A stretch of DNA of 6,117 nucleotides from Methanomicrobia archaeon (GTDB lineage: Archaea; Halobacteriota; Syntropharchaeia; Alkanophagales; Methanospirareceae), in contig JAFGKP010000049.1 in the NCBI GenBank assembly GCA_016928455.1, positions 1 through 6,117 of the forward strand, read 5' to 3'. Positions 1 to 6,035 of this stretch are shown here, one piece after another. How positions within the stretch are numbered: position 1 is the first letter of the stretch; each line of letters starts with the position of its first letter. Made by a program: the position numbers and the translations under genes. The notes beneath the pieces are model-generated. The model searched no databases and was not told where the DNA came from. It saw only the letters and a program-made list of their open reading frames with translations.

Positions 1-791
1 GCTCGTACCGCGCCACTTCGCGCAAATTCACTCTCGTACTTGTACGTTAATGGCTGGATATTCAATCGCGAAAACGAGGCTTGGATGCCCGCAAGGCATT
101 TCTGCACCGCAGCATCGTAGTTGCGTATGACCGCCTCATCACCCGCCTCGTAGCGCCGCATAAGCATGGCTACTTCTTCCTGGTAGTCGCTCCGCTCTGC
201 CAATAACCGATTCGCTGCGATATAAACATCAGCAACGGCATGATCCGCTTTCTTCGTCTCGTCGTACGCTATTCGTTCCGTGCCCCAGACGACGACCGCG
301 ATCTGCCGTCCCATATCGTTCAGATAATATTGCGGCTCCACTTCGTAGCCCGCACGACGGAGCACACGCACCAGTGTGTCGCCGATGACCGCATTTCTGA
401 GATGGCCGATATGCAAGGGCCCGTCGGGATTCGCCGAGGTGTGCTCGAGGATGATCTTCTCGTGCTTGTTTGCCGGAACCCGATCTTCCTGCACCGCCTG
501 CAAGGTCGCCGACAGGAATGACTCGTTCACGAAGAAGTTGATATACGGTCCAACGGCAACAACCTCCTTGACGAGCGAGCCGTGAGGGATCGCGACGTGT
601 GCCGCGATCTCCGCGGCAATGGCTGCTGGCGGCTTCTTGTACGACCGTGCCAGCGAAAAAGCTATTCGTGACGCGAGATCAGCATGCTCACTCTCCTCGA
701 GAGCCACTGCAAGCTCACCACAATCATACGAAGCTGCTTGTAATGAGTCCGTGAGCAGTGTTCTCGCTTCTTCCTTGAACTGGAGAAACAT
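1..791 (-). CDS. argS: Arginyl-tRNA synthetase, N-terminal part (truncated by window edge)
   Basis: Class I aminoacyl-tRNA synthetase that attaches arginine to tRNA-Arg in the cytoplasm, using ATP. The reverse strand reads from an ATG at 791-789 through 263 codons with no stop and leaves the window at base 1. Residues about 1-100 form the ArgS-specific N-terminal tRNA-binding domain (MFLQFKEEARTLL...). The catalytic domain then opens with EHTSANPDGPLHIGHLRN at about 116-133, in which HIGH (127-130) is the ATP-binding signature. YYLNDMGRQ (155-163) is a typical ArgS follow-on motif. The KMSK loop and the anticodon-binding domain lie outside the window. The start is well supported: the frame has a TAA about 60 bases upstream and no other ATG between. 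No Shine-Dalgarno sequence precedes it, and a TATA box lies about 33 bases upstream, so the mRNA is probably leaderless. The gene is divergent from dphB. Confidence 0.96.
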   Translation of the reverse strand, partial: MFLQFKEEARTLLTDSLQAASYDCGELAVALEESEHADLASRIAFSLARSYKKPPAAIAAEIAAHVAIPHGSLVKEVVAVGPYINFFVNESFLSATLQAVQEDRVPANKHEKIILEHTSANPDGPLHIGHLRNAVIGDTLVRVLRRAGYEVEPQYYLNDMGRQIAVVVWGTERIAYDETKKADHAVADVYIAANRLLAERSDYQEEVAMLMRRYEAGDEAVIRNYDAAVQKCLAGIQASFSRLNIQPLTYKYESEFARSGAVR

Positions 792-908
792 GAGTAGTGG
801 TAGTAGTAGAGGTCGGTCGGTTTTAAAGCTTTGAGCATGGTAGAACGGCTGTTAAGTCGCTGCGCCGTGCGTTGAACCCTTTTCTTCTCAGACGCACTAC
901 ACGTCACT
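792..908. other. Divergent argS/dphB intergenic region
   Basis: This 117-base spacer separates two divergent translation genes. Next to argS it carries a low-complexity run of CTA/CCA triplets (minus strand, about 792-808) that would lie mostly between TATA box and start codon. In its middle is the TTTTAAAG box assigned to argS. The dphB-proximal part (about 860-908) has no TATA-like hexamer at the expected 28-35 bases upstream and no Shine-Dalgarno match; there is only a T/C-rich patch at 876-889. I see no small gene or RNA in it. Confidence 0.6.
821..828 (-). promoter_or_regulatory. Probable TATA box of argS
   Basis: The minus strand reads CTTTAAAA here, centred about 33 bases upstream of the argS ATG. 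Archaeal TATA boxes sit about 26 bases before the transcription start, so transcription would begin near 798 and leave a leader of only some 7 bases. The match and spacing are seen in the sequence; promoter activity is inferred. The core AAAGCTTT is self-complementary, so it could also be read toward dphB, but that would give a leader of more than 50 bases. Confidence 0.5.
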
Positions 909-1673
909 ATGCTCACCTTTGTCGGCCTCGGCCTCTACGATGAGCGGGACATCACCCTGAAGGGTTTGGATGCTATAAAGGCGGCCGATACCGTCTTCGC
1001 CGAGTTTTATACCTCGCCGCTGGGCGGCAAAACGATACCCGCGCTGGAAGCGCTGTACGGTAAACCCATTGTCCTGCTGGAGCGGAGCGATATCGAAGAG
1101 CACGCTGATGAGCGGATCTTGAAGCACGCACGAGATCAGGACGTGGTCCTGCTCAGCGGCGGTGATGCCATGATTGCGACCACGCACGTGGATCTGCGAT
1201 TGCGTGCGATTGATGGTGGCATCAAGACGCGCGTGATCCACGCGCCGTCTATCGCCTCAGCAGTCGCGGGGCTCTGCGGGCTCCAGAACTACAAGTTCGG
1301 GAAATCCGCAACGGTCACGCCGCCTTATAACGAAGGCATCATATCGGAGGTGCCGTACACCACGATTCGAACCAATAAGGAACGCGGGCTGCATACACTG
1401 CTCTATCTCGATCTCACCATGCGTATTGCCGATGCGCTGGAACTGCTGGAGGCTGTTGAGGAAACACGAGGTGGAGCACTGCTGAAGACGTCAGTATGCA
1501 TCGGTATCGCGCGCGCGGGCTCTGCAGAGCCGGTTGTGAAGGCCGATTACCCGGCAGCCTTGAAACGCTACGAGTTCGGTGCGCTCCCGCATGTGCTTGT
1601 TATACCCGGTGAGCTCCATTTCCTGGAGCGAGAGGCGCTGATAAAGATCGCACAGGCGCCAGAGGATATCTGA
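909..1673 (+). CDS. dphB: Diphthine synthase (EF-2 diphthamide biosynthesis methyltransferase)
   Basis: SAM-dependent methyltransferase of the tetrapyrrole-methylase (CbiF-like) fold. It methylates the 3-amino-3-carboxypropyl-histidine of elongation factor 2 to give diphthine, the second step of diphthamide synthesis. The protein is 254 residues, full length for the archaeal family. Diagnostic stretches are MLTFVGLGLYDE (1-12), YTSPLGG (34-40), LLSGGDAMIATTH (81-93, the SAM-binding GGD loop), GLCGLQNYKFGKS (121-133), LHTLLYLDL (161-169) and GALPHVLVIPG (224-234). ATG 909 is the only plausible start: an in-frame TGA lies at 873-875 with no ATG, GTG or TTG between, and the conserved family N-terminus begins exactly here. 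No clear Shine-Dalgarno or TATA box is visible. It is convergent with the MFS gene, with a 27-base gap. Its EF-2 substrate gene is not in the window. Confidence 0.96.
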   Translation: MLTFVGLGLYDERDITLKGLDAIKAADTVFAEFYTSPLGGKTIPALEALYGKPIVLLERSDIEEHADERILKHARDQDVVLLSGGDAMIATTHVDLRLRAIDGGIKTRVIHAPSIASAVAGLCGLQNYKFGKSATVTPPYNEGIISEVPYTTIRTNKERGLHTLLYLDLTMRIADALELLEAVEETRGGALLKTSVCIGIARAGSAEPVVKADYPAALKRYEFGALPHVLVIPGELHFLEREALIKIAQAPEDI

Positions 1674-1687
1674 TCATGGGTATGCGG

Positions 1688-1702
1688 GAATCACGCCGAT
1701 TC
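1688..1702. terminator. Small hairpin at convergent dphB/MFS junction (possible terminator)
   Basis: GAATC-ACGCC-GATTC forms a perfect 5-bp stem with a 5-base loop in the short gap between the two convergent genes, touching the MFS stop codon. No T-tract follows on either strand, and archaeal terminators usually depend on T-tracts. A terminator role is therefore only a possibility; the inverted repeat itself is seen directly. Confidence 0.18.
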
Positions 1703-2903
1703 AGCCAGAGAAGTAGTTCTTATCCATCCTCAGCCGCCACACCACACCCATAACCACAAGCAGCAGCACGGCGTACCCCAGGAAGAGCACACGCGCACCA
1801 ACAAGCTCAGATAGTGCGCCGCAAACGAGCGGTATGCCGCCCAGGCCAGCATAAAATATGGTGTAATAGATGCCCATCACCTTCCCCCGACGTTCCTCCT
1901 GCTCACCCTCAATCGTTCCTGAGACGTTCGTGGCCAGCGTCAACGTGCCCAGTGAGACCGCGCCAAGGCCCGCACCGAGCAGTACGCTCATAAGCACGAG
2001 CTCAAGCACGCTGCTGGCCTGATAGAGGATGAGCAGACCACCAGCACAGAGAACCAAGCCGGTAAGCGCGAGTACGAGCGCGCCCAGCCGCTGCATCACC
2101 CTCGTCAGGCCAAACTGCAAAACCGCAAACACGAGGAACATGAACGACAGAATGACACCAATAAAGCTCGCTGAGAGCTTAAGATGCTCGAGCGCAAGGG
2201 CATAGGGAGAGAAGAGCGCGCCCATTATCGCCGCCACACCGATCCCGAAAAAAATAATCAGACCGGCCAGCAGCAGTGGTCGACGTTCATATTCGCGTAA
2301 TGTGAGCTGTCGGCCGCGTTGTATCACCCGCTCTTCGGGCTCCGTTACCAAAAGAATCACCAGAACGACACTGAGGAGCGCGAGCACAACGCATACGAAG
2401 AATGGCGTGTAGAGGCCATATTTATCAAAGAGGATGCCGCCCGATGCTGGACCGACCGCCAGCCCGAGACCCAGGCCGATGTTATAGACGCCCAAGGCCC
2501 GCCCGCGATCCTCTGAATTCGTCACCTCGGACAGTAACGCGGTGATCGCCGGAAAGAACAAGCCCGCACCTGCGCCCTGAACCGCGCGAACAAAGATCCA
2601 ATCATAGGGCTCCGTGGAGAACGGGAAGAGTGCCGACGCGAGCGCGTAGAGTGAGAGCCCCGCAACGATTAACGGCTTCCTCCCCCATCGATCTGAGAGC
2701 ATGCCGCCAGGGATATTGAGCGGTGTGCTGACCATGGTGAACGCTGAGAAGATCAATGCCGCAACGAGGAAGGGCGCCTCTGAAGCTGCAACCCATACAC
2801 CGAGCAGCGGTGTGATCACCGTAACGCCGAATTGGGTGCTGAAGACACAGAGCGCAGCAATGATGACAATGGTGGTAGGTCGGTGAGGAAGATCGAGACG
2901 CAT
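1701..2903 (-). CDS. Major facilitator superfamily transporter, probable drug/metabolite exporter
   Basis: Integral membrane secondary transporter of 400 residues, the usual size for a 12-helix MFS protein. Hydrophobic segments fall near residues 11-33, 45-68, 76-94, 100-122, 134-155, 165-187, 209-231, 244-267, 273-294, 299-325, 340-363 and 370-390. The hydrophilic central loop (about 188-208, EPEERVIQRGRQLTLREYER) separates the two six-helix halves. MFS motif A is clear in the 2-3 loop (GGMLSDRWGRK, 66-76). Motif B-like RAVQGAGAG is at 106-114. A motif C-like glycine/proline-rich GLGLGLAVGPASGG at 143-156 points to an antiporter of the efflux (DHA) type. The second-half copy of motif A is degenerate (LTRVMQRLGA, 266-275). 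Proton-coupled export is inferred from motif C; the substrate is not predictable. The start ATG has a TATA-like TTAAATA about 29 bases upstream and no Shine-Dalgarno. The gene is divergent from DUF84 and convergent with dphB. Confidence 0.9.
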   Translation of the reverse strand: MRLDLPHRPTTIVIIAALCVFSTQFGVTVITPLLGVWVAASEAPFLVAALIFSAFTMVSTPLNIPGGMLSDRWGRKPLIVAGLSLYALASALFPFSTEPYDWIFVRAVQGAGAGLFFPAITALLSEVTNSEDRGRALGVYNIGLGLGLAVGPASGGILFDKYGLYTPFFVCVVLALLSVVLVILLVTEPEERVIQRGRQLTLREYERRPLLLAGLIIFFGIGVAAIMGALFSPYALALEHLKLSASFIGVILSFMFLVFAVLQFGLTRVMQRLGALVLALTGLVLCAGGLLILYQASSVLELVLMSVLLGAGLGAVSLGTLTLATNVSGTIEGEQEERRGKVMGIYYTIFYAGLGGIPLVCGALSELVGARVLFLGYAVLLLVVMGVVWRLRMDKNYFSG

Positions 2904-2928
2904 GTGTACTACTAACTTTTTCCCGGGC

Positions 2929-2935
2929 TATTTAA
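2929..2935 (-). promoter_or_regulatory. Probable TATA box of the MFS gene
   Basis: The minus strand reads TTAAATA, centred about 29 bases upstream of the MFS ATG. This spacing puts the transcription start within a few bases of the start codon, that is, a leaderless mRNA. The upstream minus-strand context is AACAG, with no strong purine-rich BRE. Sequence and spacing are observed; function is inferred. Confidence 0.45.
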
Positions 2936-2968
2936 CTGTTCGTTGGTTCGCACCATTGAGGCGTAGAA

Positions 2969-2975
2969 CATATTT
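2969..2975 (+). promoter_or_regulatory. Probable TATA box of the DUF84 NTPase gene
   Basis: The sequence CATATTT is centred about 36 bases upstream of the ATG at 3008. A start of transcription about 26 bases downstream (near 2998) would leave a leader of about 10 bases before that ATG. It would fall after the alternative starts GTG 2978 and ATG 2984. The box therefore helps choose the shorter reading frame. Confidence 0.4.
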
Positions 2976-3007
2976 CTGTGGCCATGCTTTCTCTTCAACC
3001 ACGGAGG

Positions 3008-3550
3008 ATGAACGTCCTGGTCGGCTCGCGGAATCCTGTAAAGGTAAAGGCGACGAAAGAAGCGTTTGCGCAGTTCTTCGATGCCGTCGAAGTCCTTGCA
3101 CTCGAGGTGAGCAGTAACGTCTCCGCTCAACCGATCGAGGACGAAACCTTCGAAGGCGCTGAGCATCGCGCTGAACGACTAAAAGCGCTGAACACCAAGC
3201 AGAACCTGGATGCGCAGTTCTTTGTGGGCATTGAAGGCGGCATCAAGAAGCTCAGACAGCGCTGGTTCGCCTTTGGCGTCATATGCATACTCGACGCCCA
3301 CGGACGAAGCGGGTACGGCACCACACCGTTCTTCGAGCTCCCCAACTCCATCAGTTCTGAGCTCATGAAGGAGGAAAATGTAGAGCTCGGGGACGTGATG
3401 GATCGGGTGACCGGTGAGAAGAACACGAAACAGAAACAGGGCGCGGTGGGTTTCTTCACCCGGGGTGTAATGAGCCGGAAAGAGTATTACGTGGCAGGGC
3501 TAACCGTTGCGCTGATCCCCTTTTTGAATGCTGATTTGTACTTCCGGTAA
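3008..3550 (+). CDS. Inosine/xanthosine triphosphatase (DUF84/YjjX family, non-canonical purine NTPase)
   Basis: Cytoplasmic house-cleaning enzyme of the ITPase fold. YjjX relatives hydrolyse ITP and XTP and so keep deaminated purines out of nucleic acids. Counting from the ATG at 3008 the protein has 180 residues, close to E. coli YjjX. Visible family motifs are GSRNPVK (6-12, the N-terminal phosphate-binding loop), QPIEDETFEGAEHRA (41-55), FVGIEGGI (72-79), ELGDVMDRVTG (126-136), KQGAVGFFTRG (143-153) and the C-terminal LIPFLNADLY (169-178). The open frame extends upstream to GTG 2978 and ATG 2984. I chose 3008 because family members begin just before the GSxNPxK loop and because the likely TATA box at 2969-2975 leaves the earlier starts untranscribed. 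GGAGG abuts this ATG, too close to be a normal ribosome binding site. Some archaeal proteins of this type are annotated only as DUF84. Confidence 0.9.
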   Translation: MNVLVGSRNPVKVKATKEAFAQFFDAVEVLALEVSSNVSAQPIEDETFEGAEHRAERLKALNTKQNLDAQFFVGIEGGIKKLRQRWFAFGVICILDAHGRSGYGTTPFFELPNSISSELMKEENVELGDVMDRVTGEKNTKQKQGAVGFFTRGVMSRKEYYVAGLTVALIPFLNADLYFR

Positions 3551-3576
3551 GTAACGAGCTAGCAATAGACTCGTAC
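3551..3576. terminator. Weak hairpin between convergent DUF84 and DUF1015 genes
   Basis: GTAACGAG (3551-3558) can pair with CTCGTAC (3570-3576), giving seven base pairs with one bulged A and an 11-base loop. It fills the whole 26-base gap between the two stop codons. No T-tract follows on either strand, so terminator function is speculative. Confidence 0.15.
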
Positions 3577-4881
3577 TCATTTCCATCGCCACATCACCAC
3601 GCCTTCCGCGACCTTCGGCAGGAAGAGCGTAGACTTTTGTGGGAAGGGCTTTCGCTCACTGTGCGCCTTGTATTCCACCTCGGCGATCTGTAGCGGTTTG
3701 AGTATAAAAGCGACCTGGAAGCCGTCCTTATCCACTTTCTCCACGGCTTCACTCGGGCTCGCTGTAAAAACGAGATCTACTGGTTTGCCGATCAGCGTTG
3801 GGCCGATCAGCCACTCATGCAGGCTGATAACGTCCAAACCTACGCGTTCGCCGCGCTCGGTCGCCAGCTGTCGCACACGCTGCTCATCAGCACGCAACAG
3901 ATAAAAACGGTCTCCATCGTACATGATAAACCGAACATCGAGCTCTCCGTGAGACTCATTGAGCTTCTTATAGAGCTCTGCGCTACTTGTATCCCGTTCC
4001 AGTGGTTCTATCGTGAAATACGCTTTTATTCGCTGCCAGAGCTCAGTCATCCGGCACGCGCTCACGCAGCGATGCCAGGGCAGGAGCAGCAGCGCGCGAT
4101 CACCACCCTCAACGAGCATCATAAGCGTATACGCCGTGCCTTCCGATCCTTCCTGGCTGAGCTGATACGCAGCAGTGTAGCGATGATGCCCGTCGAGGAT
4201 CATGAGTGCCTTCTCGCGCATGAGCTCCTGAATCAGCTCGATGACCGACTCATCAGAAATTTCCCAGAGCAGATGACGAGCACCGTTCACCTCAACGTCC
4301 ACCAGTGGTTTCCGCTGCTCGGTGAGCTTCAAATCCGGTCTTCGAAAGCCCAGATAGCCCTCAAAGAGGCGGTTGAGTTCATGACCGGGCATCGAATACT
4401 CCGCGACGATCGGCGAGAAGTTCATCCCGCAAGCCTGCATCAGATGGACACGCTCCTGCGTCTTTACCGCAAACGTGCGCTCGTGTCCCACAACCGTAGA
4501 ATCGTTGAGCTGCTCCACCTTCACGAGTGCGACGAGGCCAAAGATGAAATAGACTTCGGTTCGCTTCTTGGCCGGCAATTGCGCTGCGATACTTTCGGGC
4601 ACCGTATAGCGCACCCCGTAGAGGTAAAAAGAAGGTCGCTCACGCTCCTTTAAGAGCCGTTCACGGAAAAACCGCGCCAGGCTCCGCGTCGCGTACGCGA
4701 CGAACTCGTCTTCCGCAACACCATCTTTTCGTGTGGTAAAGTGAATGACGTTGTTCTCCCGCACCGCGTACCGCTCATACTGCTGCGCATCAATGGTATC
4801 GTATACCGGGCATACCAGCCCCGTCCTGTTCTCCAGATCGGGATTCAAGATTGTCGCCGCGAAAGGTCTGAGTTCCACCAT
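3577..4881 (-). CDS. DUF1015 family protein (function unknown, possible ParB/SerK-like fold)
   Basis: Soluble 434-residue protein matching the DUF1015 family by motif and length. Seen in order: VELRPFAATILNP at the N-terminus, PVYDTI (25-30, the family usually has PPYDVI), GHERT (132-136), ILDGHHRYTAAYQL (228-241), LLPWHRCV (266-273), GLDVISLHEWLI (348-359) and FPQKSTLFLPKVAEGVV (413-429). No signal peptide or membrane helix is apparent. The family's reaction is not something I can state with confidence. The DGHHR motif resembles the DGxHR-type motif of the ParB/sulfiredoxin superfamily, which includes free serine kinases, so a kinase-like role is a hypothesis only. The gene lies 106 bases downstream of the DUF89 gene on the same strand and may be co-transcribed. 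A TATA-like stretch about 30 bases upstream is weak, and no good Shine-Dalgarno is present. The ATG at 4881 gives the conserved N-terminus directly. Confidence 0.88.
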   Translation of the reverse strand: MVELRPFAATILNPDLENRTGLVCPVYDTIDAQQYERYAVRENNVIHFTTRKDGVAEDEFVAYATRSLARFFRERLLKERERPSFYLYGVRYTVPESIAAQLPAKKRTEVYFIFGLVALVKVEQLNDSTVVGHERTFAVKTQERVHLMQACGMNFSPIVAEYSMPGHELNRLFEGYLGFRRPDLKLTEQRKPLVDVEVNGARHLLWEISDESVIELIQELMREKALMILDGHHRYTAAYQLSQEGSEGTAYTLMMLVEGGDRALLLLPWHRCVSACRMTELWQRIKAYFTIEPLERDTSSAELYKKLNESHGELDVRFIMYDGDRFYLLRADEQRVRQLATERGERVGLDVISLHEWLIGPTLIGKPVDLVFTASPSEAVEKVDKDGFQVAFILKPLQIAEVEYKAHSERKPFPQKSTLFLPKVAEGVVMWRWK

Positions 4882-4987
4882 CGTTCATTCCACTTCTAGT
4901 CTCTCACATATCCATAAGAAATCCCTTCACGGGTCGATCCGTGCTCCTCAATTTGTGGACCCTCACGCGCACCTCCAACACAGCGAG
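4882..4987. other. Spacer between DUF89 and DUF1015 with a short hairpin
   Basis: This 106-base gap separates two co-directional minus-strand genes. It contains an inverted repeat CACGG-GTCGAT-CCGTG at 4928-4943 (5-bp GC-rich stem, 6-base loop). About 30 bases before the DUF1015 ATG is a weak AT-rich stretch (minus strand TTATGGATATG, about 4906-4916) that could be a poor TATA box. It may hold a 3' end for DUF89 and a separate promoter for DUF1015, or be a leader in a joint transcript; the sequence does not decide. No small coding region is convincing. Confidence 0.4.
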
Positions 4988-5890
4988 TTACGTGATCAGA
5001 CGCGCGATCAAATCGCCCCGGTTCACGCCCATATTCCGCGCTACCGGTTCACATTTGGCACGTAAAAGGTAGAGCAGTCGTCCCTTCAGCCCGAGCTCCG
5101 ATCGCGTCTCAAACTCCGAGATCGCTTCATAGTTACCCATACCCTTCGCTATCACCAGATACCGCTTGTCTCGGAACACCTCCAGGAACGTCTCCGTCGC
5201 TTCCTCCAGTGAGAGCCCAATGTACGCACCACTCGGAACGATCCTGATCCCTTCCTCTGAGCCCGAGATACCCGCTTCCTTCAGATCCTCGACCGTCGCA
5301 TCATTCAGGACGGGCGCGCTCTTCGGCGAGATTACGACCGCCTTGCCCAGGTTCGCCAGTTTTCGCACCACAAAGACGTCAAAAACGATCTCGCCTGCAT
5401 TATCCGTCAGGTACAACATCCGCTCGTGCGACCGGATCGCCGCGAGGATCTCCGCACGATTCCACACGAGCTGTTCGTGGAGCGTGCGATCGAAGAGCTG
5501 CGCAAAGCGCGCTTCGCTGTACTCATACCCTTTCACCCCGTACTCCATCGAGTTCGCCGCAGCCGCGATCCTGATCACGGCCTCAAGCTTGTCAGTCGCA
5601 GCCTTGAAGAAGTGCTCCGCCGCGGGTAGCAGACTCCGCGCGAGAGCATTATTCCGTCGTTTCGCCTCCGCATGGGGATCGCGTACGCCACTCCATCGCT
5701 GTAATATCCGTTCGCGTTCGGTGCCGTAAAACGGTGGCGAATGCAGCTCGTCTGCCTCGAGATGGATGCTGAGAAACCTGATGACCTCTCCGAGCGCACC
5801 GAACTTCTCGCGCTCCTCCGTGAAGAGCCGATCACATTCAAATTGCGCCCGTTCCATCAGACAGCCAAGGCATTCTGGTTTGATCTTCAT
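4988..5890 (-). CDS. DUF89 metal-dependent phosphatase (ARMT1-like, archaeal CxxC type)
   Basis: Member of the DUF89 damage-control phosphatase family. These are divalent-metal enzymes that hydrolyse phosphate from damaged or overflow phosphometabolites; the exact substrate here is unknown. From the ATG at 5890 the protein has 300 residues, typical of archaeal members. Numbering from that Met: N-terminal MKIKPECLGC with a CxxC at 7-10, DPHAEAKRRNN (71-81), AAANSMEYG (110-118), LTDNAGEIVFD (161-171, in which the DN pair is the known metal site), VLNDATVEDL (194-203, with the second metal aspartate probably D197), AKGMGNYEA (248-256) and LRAKCEPVARNMGV (276-289). The frame is open up to an ATG at 5944, adding 18 unconserved residues. 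I chose 5890 because the family begins at MKIxPEC and because the TATA box at 5961-5970 would start transcription at or downstream of 5944. It is divergent from tuf and followed on the same strand by DUF1015. Confidence 0.9.
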   Translation of the reverse strand: MKIKPECLGCLMERAQFECDRLFTEEREKFGALGEVIRFLSIHLEADELHSPPFYGTERERILQRWSGVRDPHAEAKRRNNALARSLLPAAEHFFKAATDKLEAVIRIAAAANSMEYGVKGYEYSEARFAQLFDRTLHEQLVWNRAEILAAIRSHERMLYLTDNAGEIVFDVFVVRKLANLGKAVVISPKSAPVLNDATVEDLKEAGISGSEEGIRIVPSGAYIGLSLEEATETFLEVFRDKRYLVIAKGMGNYEAISEFETRSELGLKGRLLYLLRAKCEPVARNMGVNRGDLIARLIT

Positions 5891-5960
5891 GGCACCGCAG
5901 CTAGCGTTCAGAGCACCGGAGACCGGATGATGCGTCCCGGGCATAGGTTAAAAAGGATAG

Positions 5961-5970
5961 AATTATATAG
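5961..5970 (-). promoter_or_regulatory. Probable TATA box of the DUF89 gene
   Basis: The minus strand reads CTATATAATT, the best TATA match in the window. Transcription would begin near 5939-5943, giving a leader of about 50 bases to the ATG at 5890 and leaving out the ATG at 5944. The plus-strand reading of the same AT-rich block could also serve tuf as a more distant box. Confidence 0.5.
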
Positions 5971-5985
5971 GATGTAGAGCTAAAG

Positions 5986-5991
5986 TTTATA
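5986..5991 (+). promoter_or_regulatory. Probable TATA box of tuf
   Basis: TTTATA, within AAAGTTTATAGG, lies about 47 bases before the tuf ATG. Transcription would start near 6014, leaving a purine-rich leader of about 21 bases that contains the Shine-Dalgarno sequence. The box at 5961-5970, read on the plus strand, is an alternative with a leader of about 45 bases. Assignment is inferred from spacing. Confidence 0.42.
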
Positions 5992-6020
5992 GGCTCGTAG
6001 AAGCATAAGTAAGAAGAAAA

Positions 6021-6026
6021 AGGAGG
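6021..6026 (+). promoter_or_regulatory. Strong Shine-Dalgarno sequence of tuf
   Basis: AGGAGG ends 9 bases before the tuf ATG, within a purine-only stretch (about 6011-6035). It is the only full-strength, well-spaced ribosome binding site in the window and fits a very highly expressed gene. Confidence 0.85.
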
Positions 6027-6035
6027 AAAGGAAAG

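Noticed and set aside
240..585. Two overlapping plus-strand open frames at the left end
   Set aside because: They lie antisense to argS, which carries the HIGH signature over the same bases.
662..916. A minus-strand frame spanning the argS 5' part and the intergenic region, including a possible upstream ORF with a YYYHY run
   Set aside because: It is out of frame with argS, overlaps the argS TATA box and the dphB start, and would lie mostly upstream of the predicted transcript.
3817..4653. A 278-codon open frame on the plus strand inside the DUF1015 gene
   Set aside because: It is wholly antisense to a gene with clear family motifs, shows no recognisable domain, and is explained by the codon bias of the opposite strand.
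4928..4943. Hairpin with a T-arm-like look (loop GTCGAT), suggesting a tRNA or tRNA remnant
   Set aside because: The loop has six bases instead of seven and lacks the TTC start. No acceptor, D or anticodon arm can be formed with the flanking sequence.
5166..5729. A 187-codon plus-strand open frame opposite the DUF89 gene
   Set aside because: Serine/arginine-rich, low-information translation antisense to a convincing DUF89 protein; a shadow frame.
5891..5944. 18-residue N-terminal extension of the DUF89 protein
   Set aside because: It lies at or downstream of the likely transcription start by only a few bases and precedes the conserved family start; it is treated as leader.
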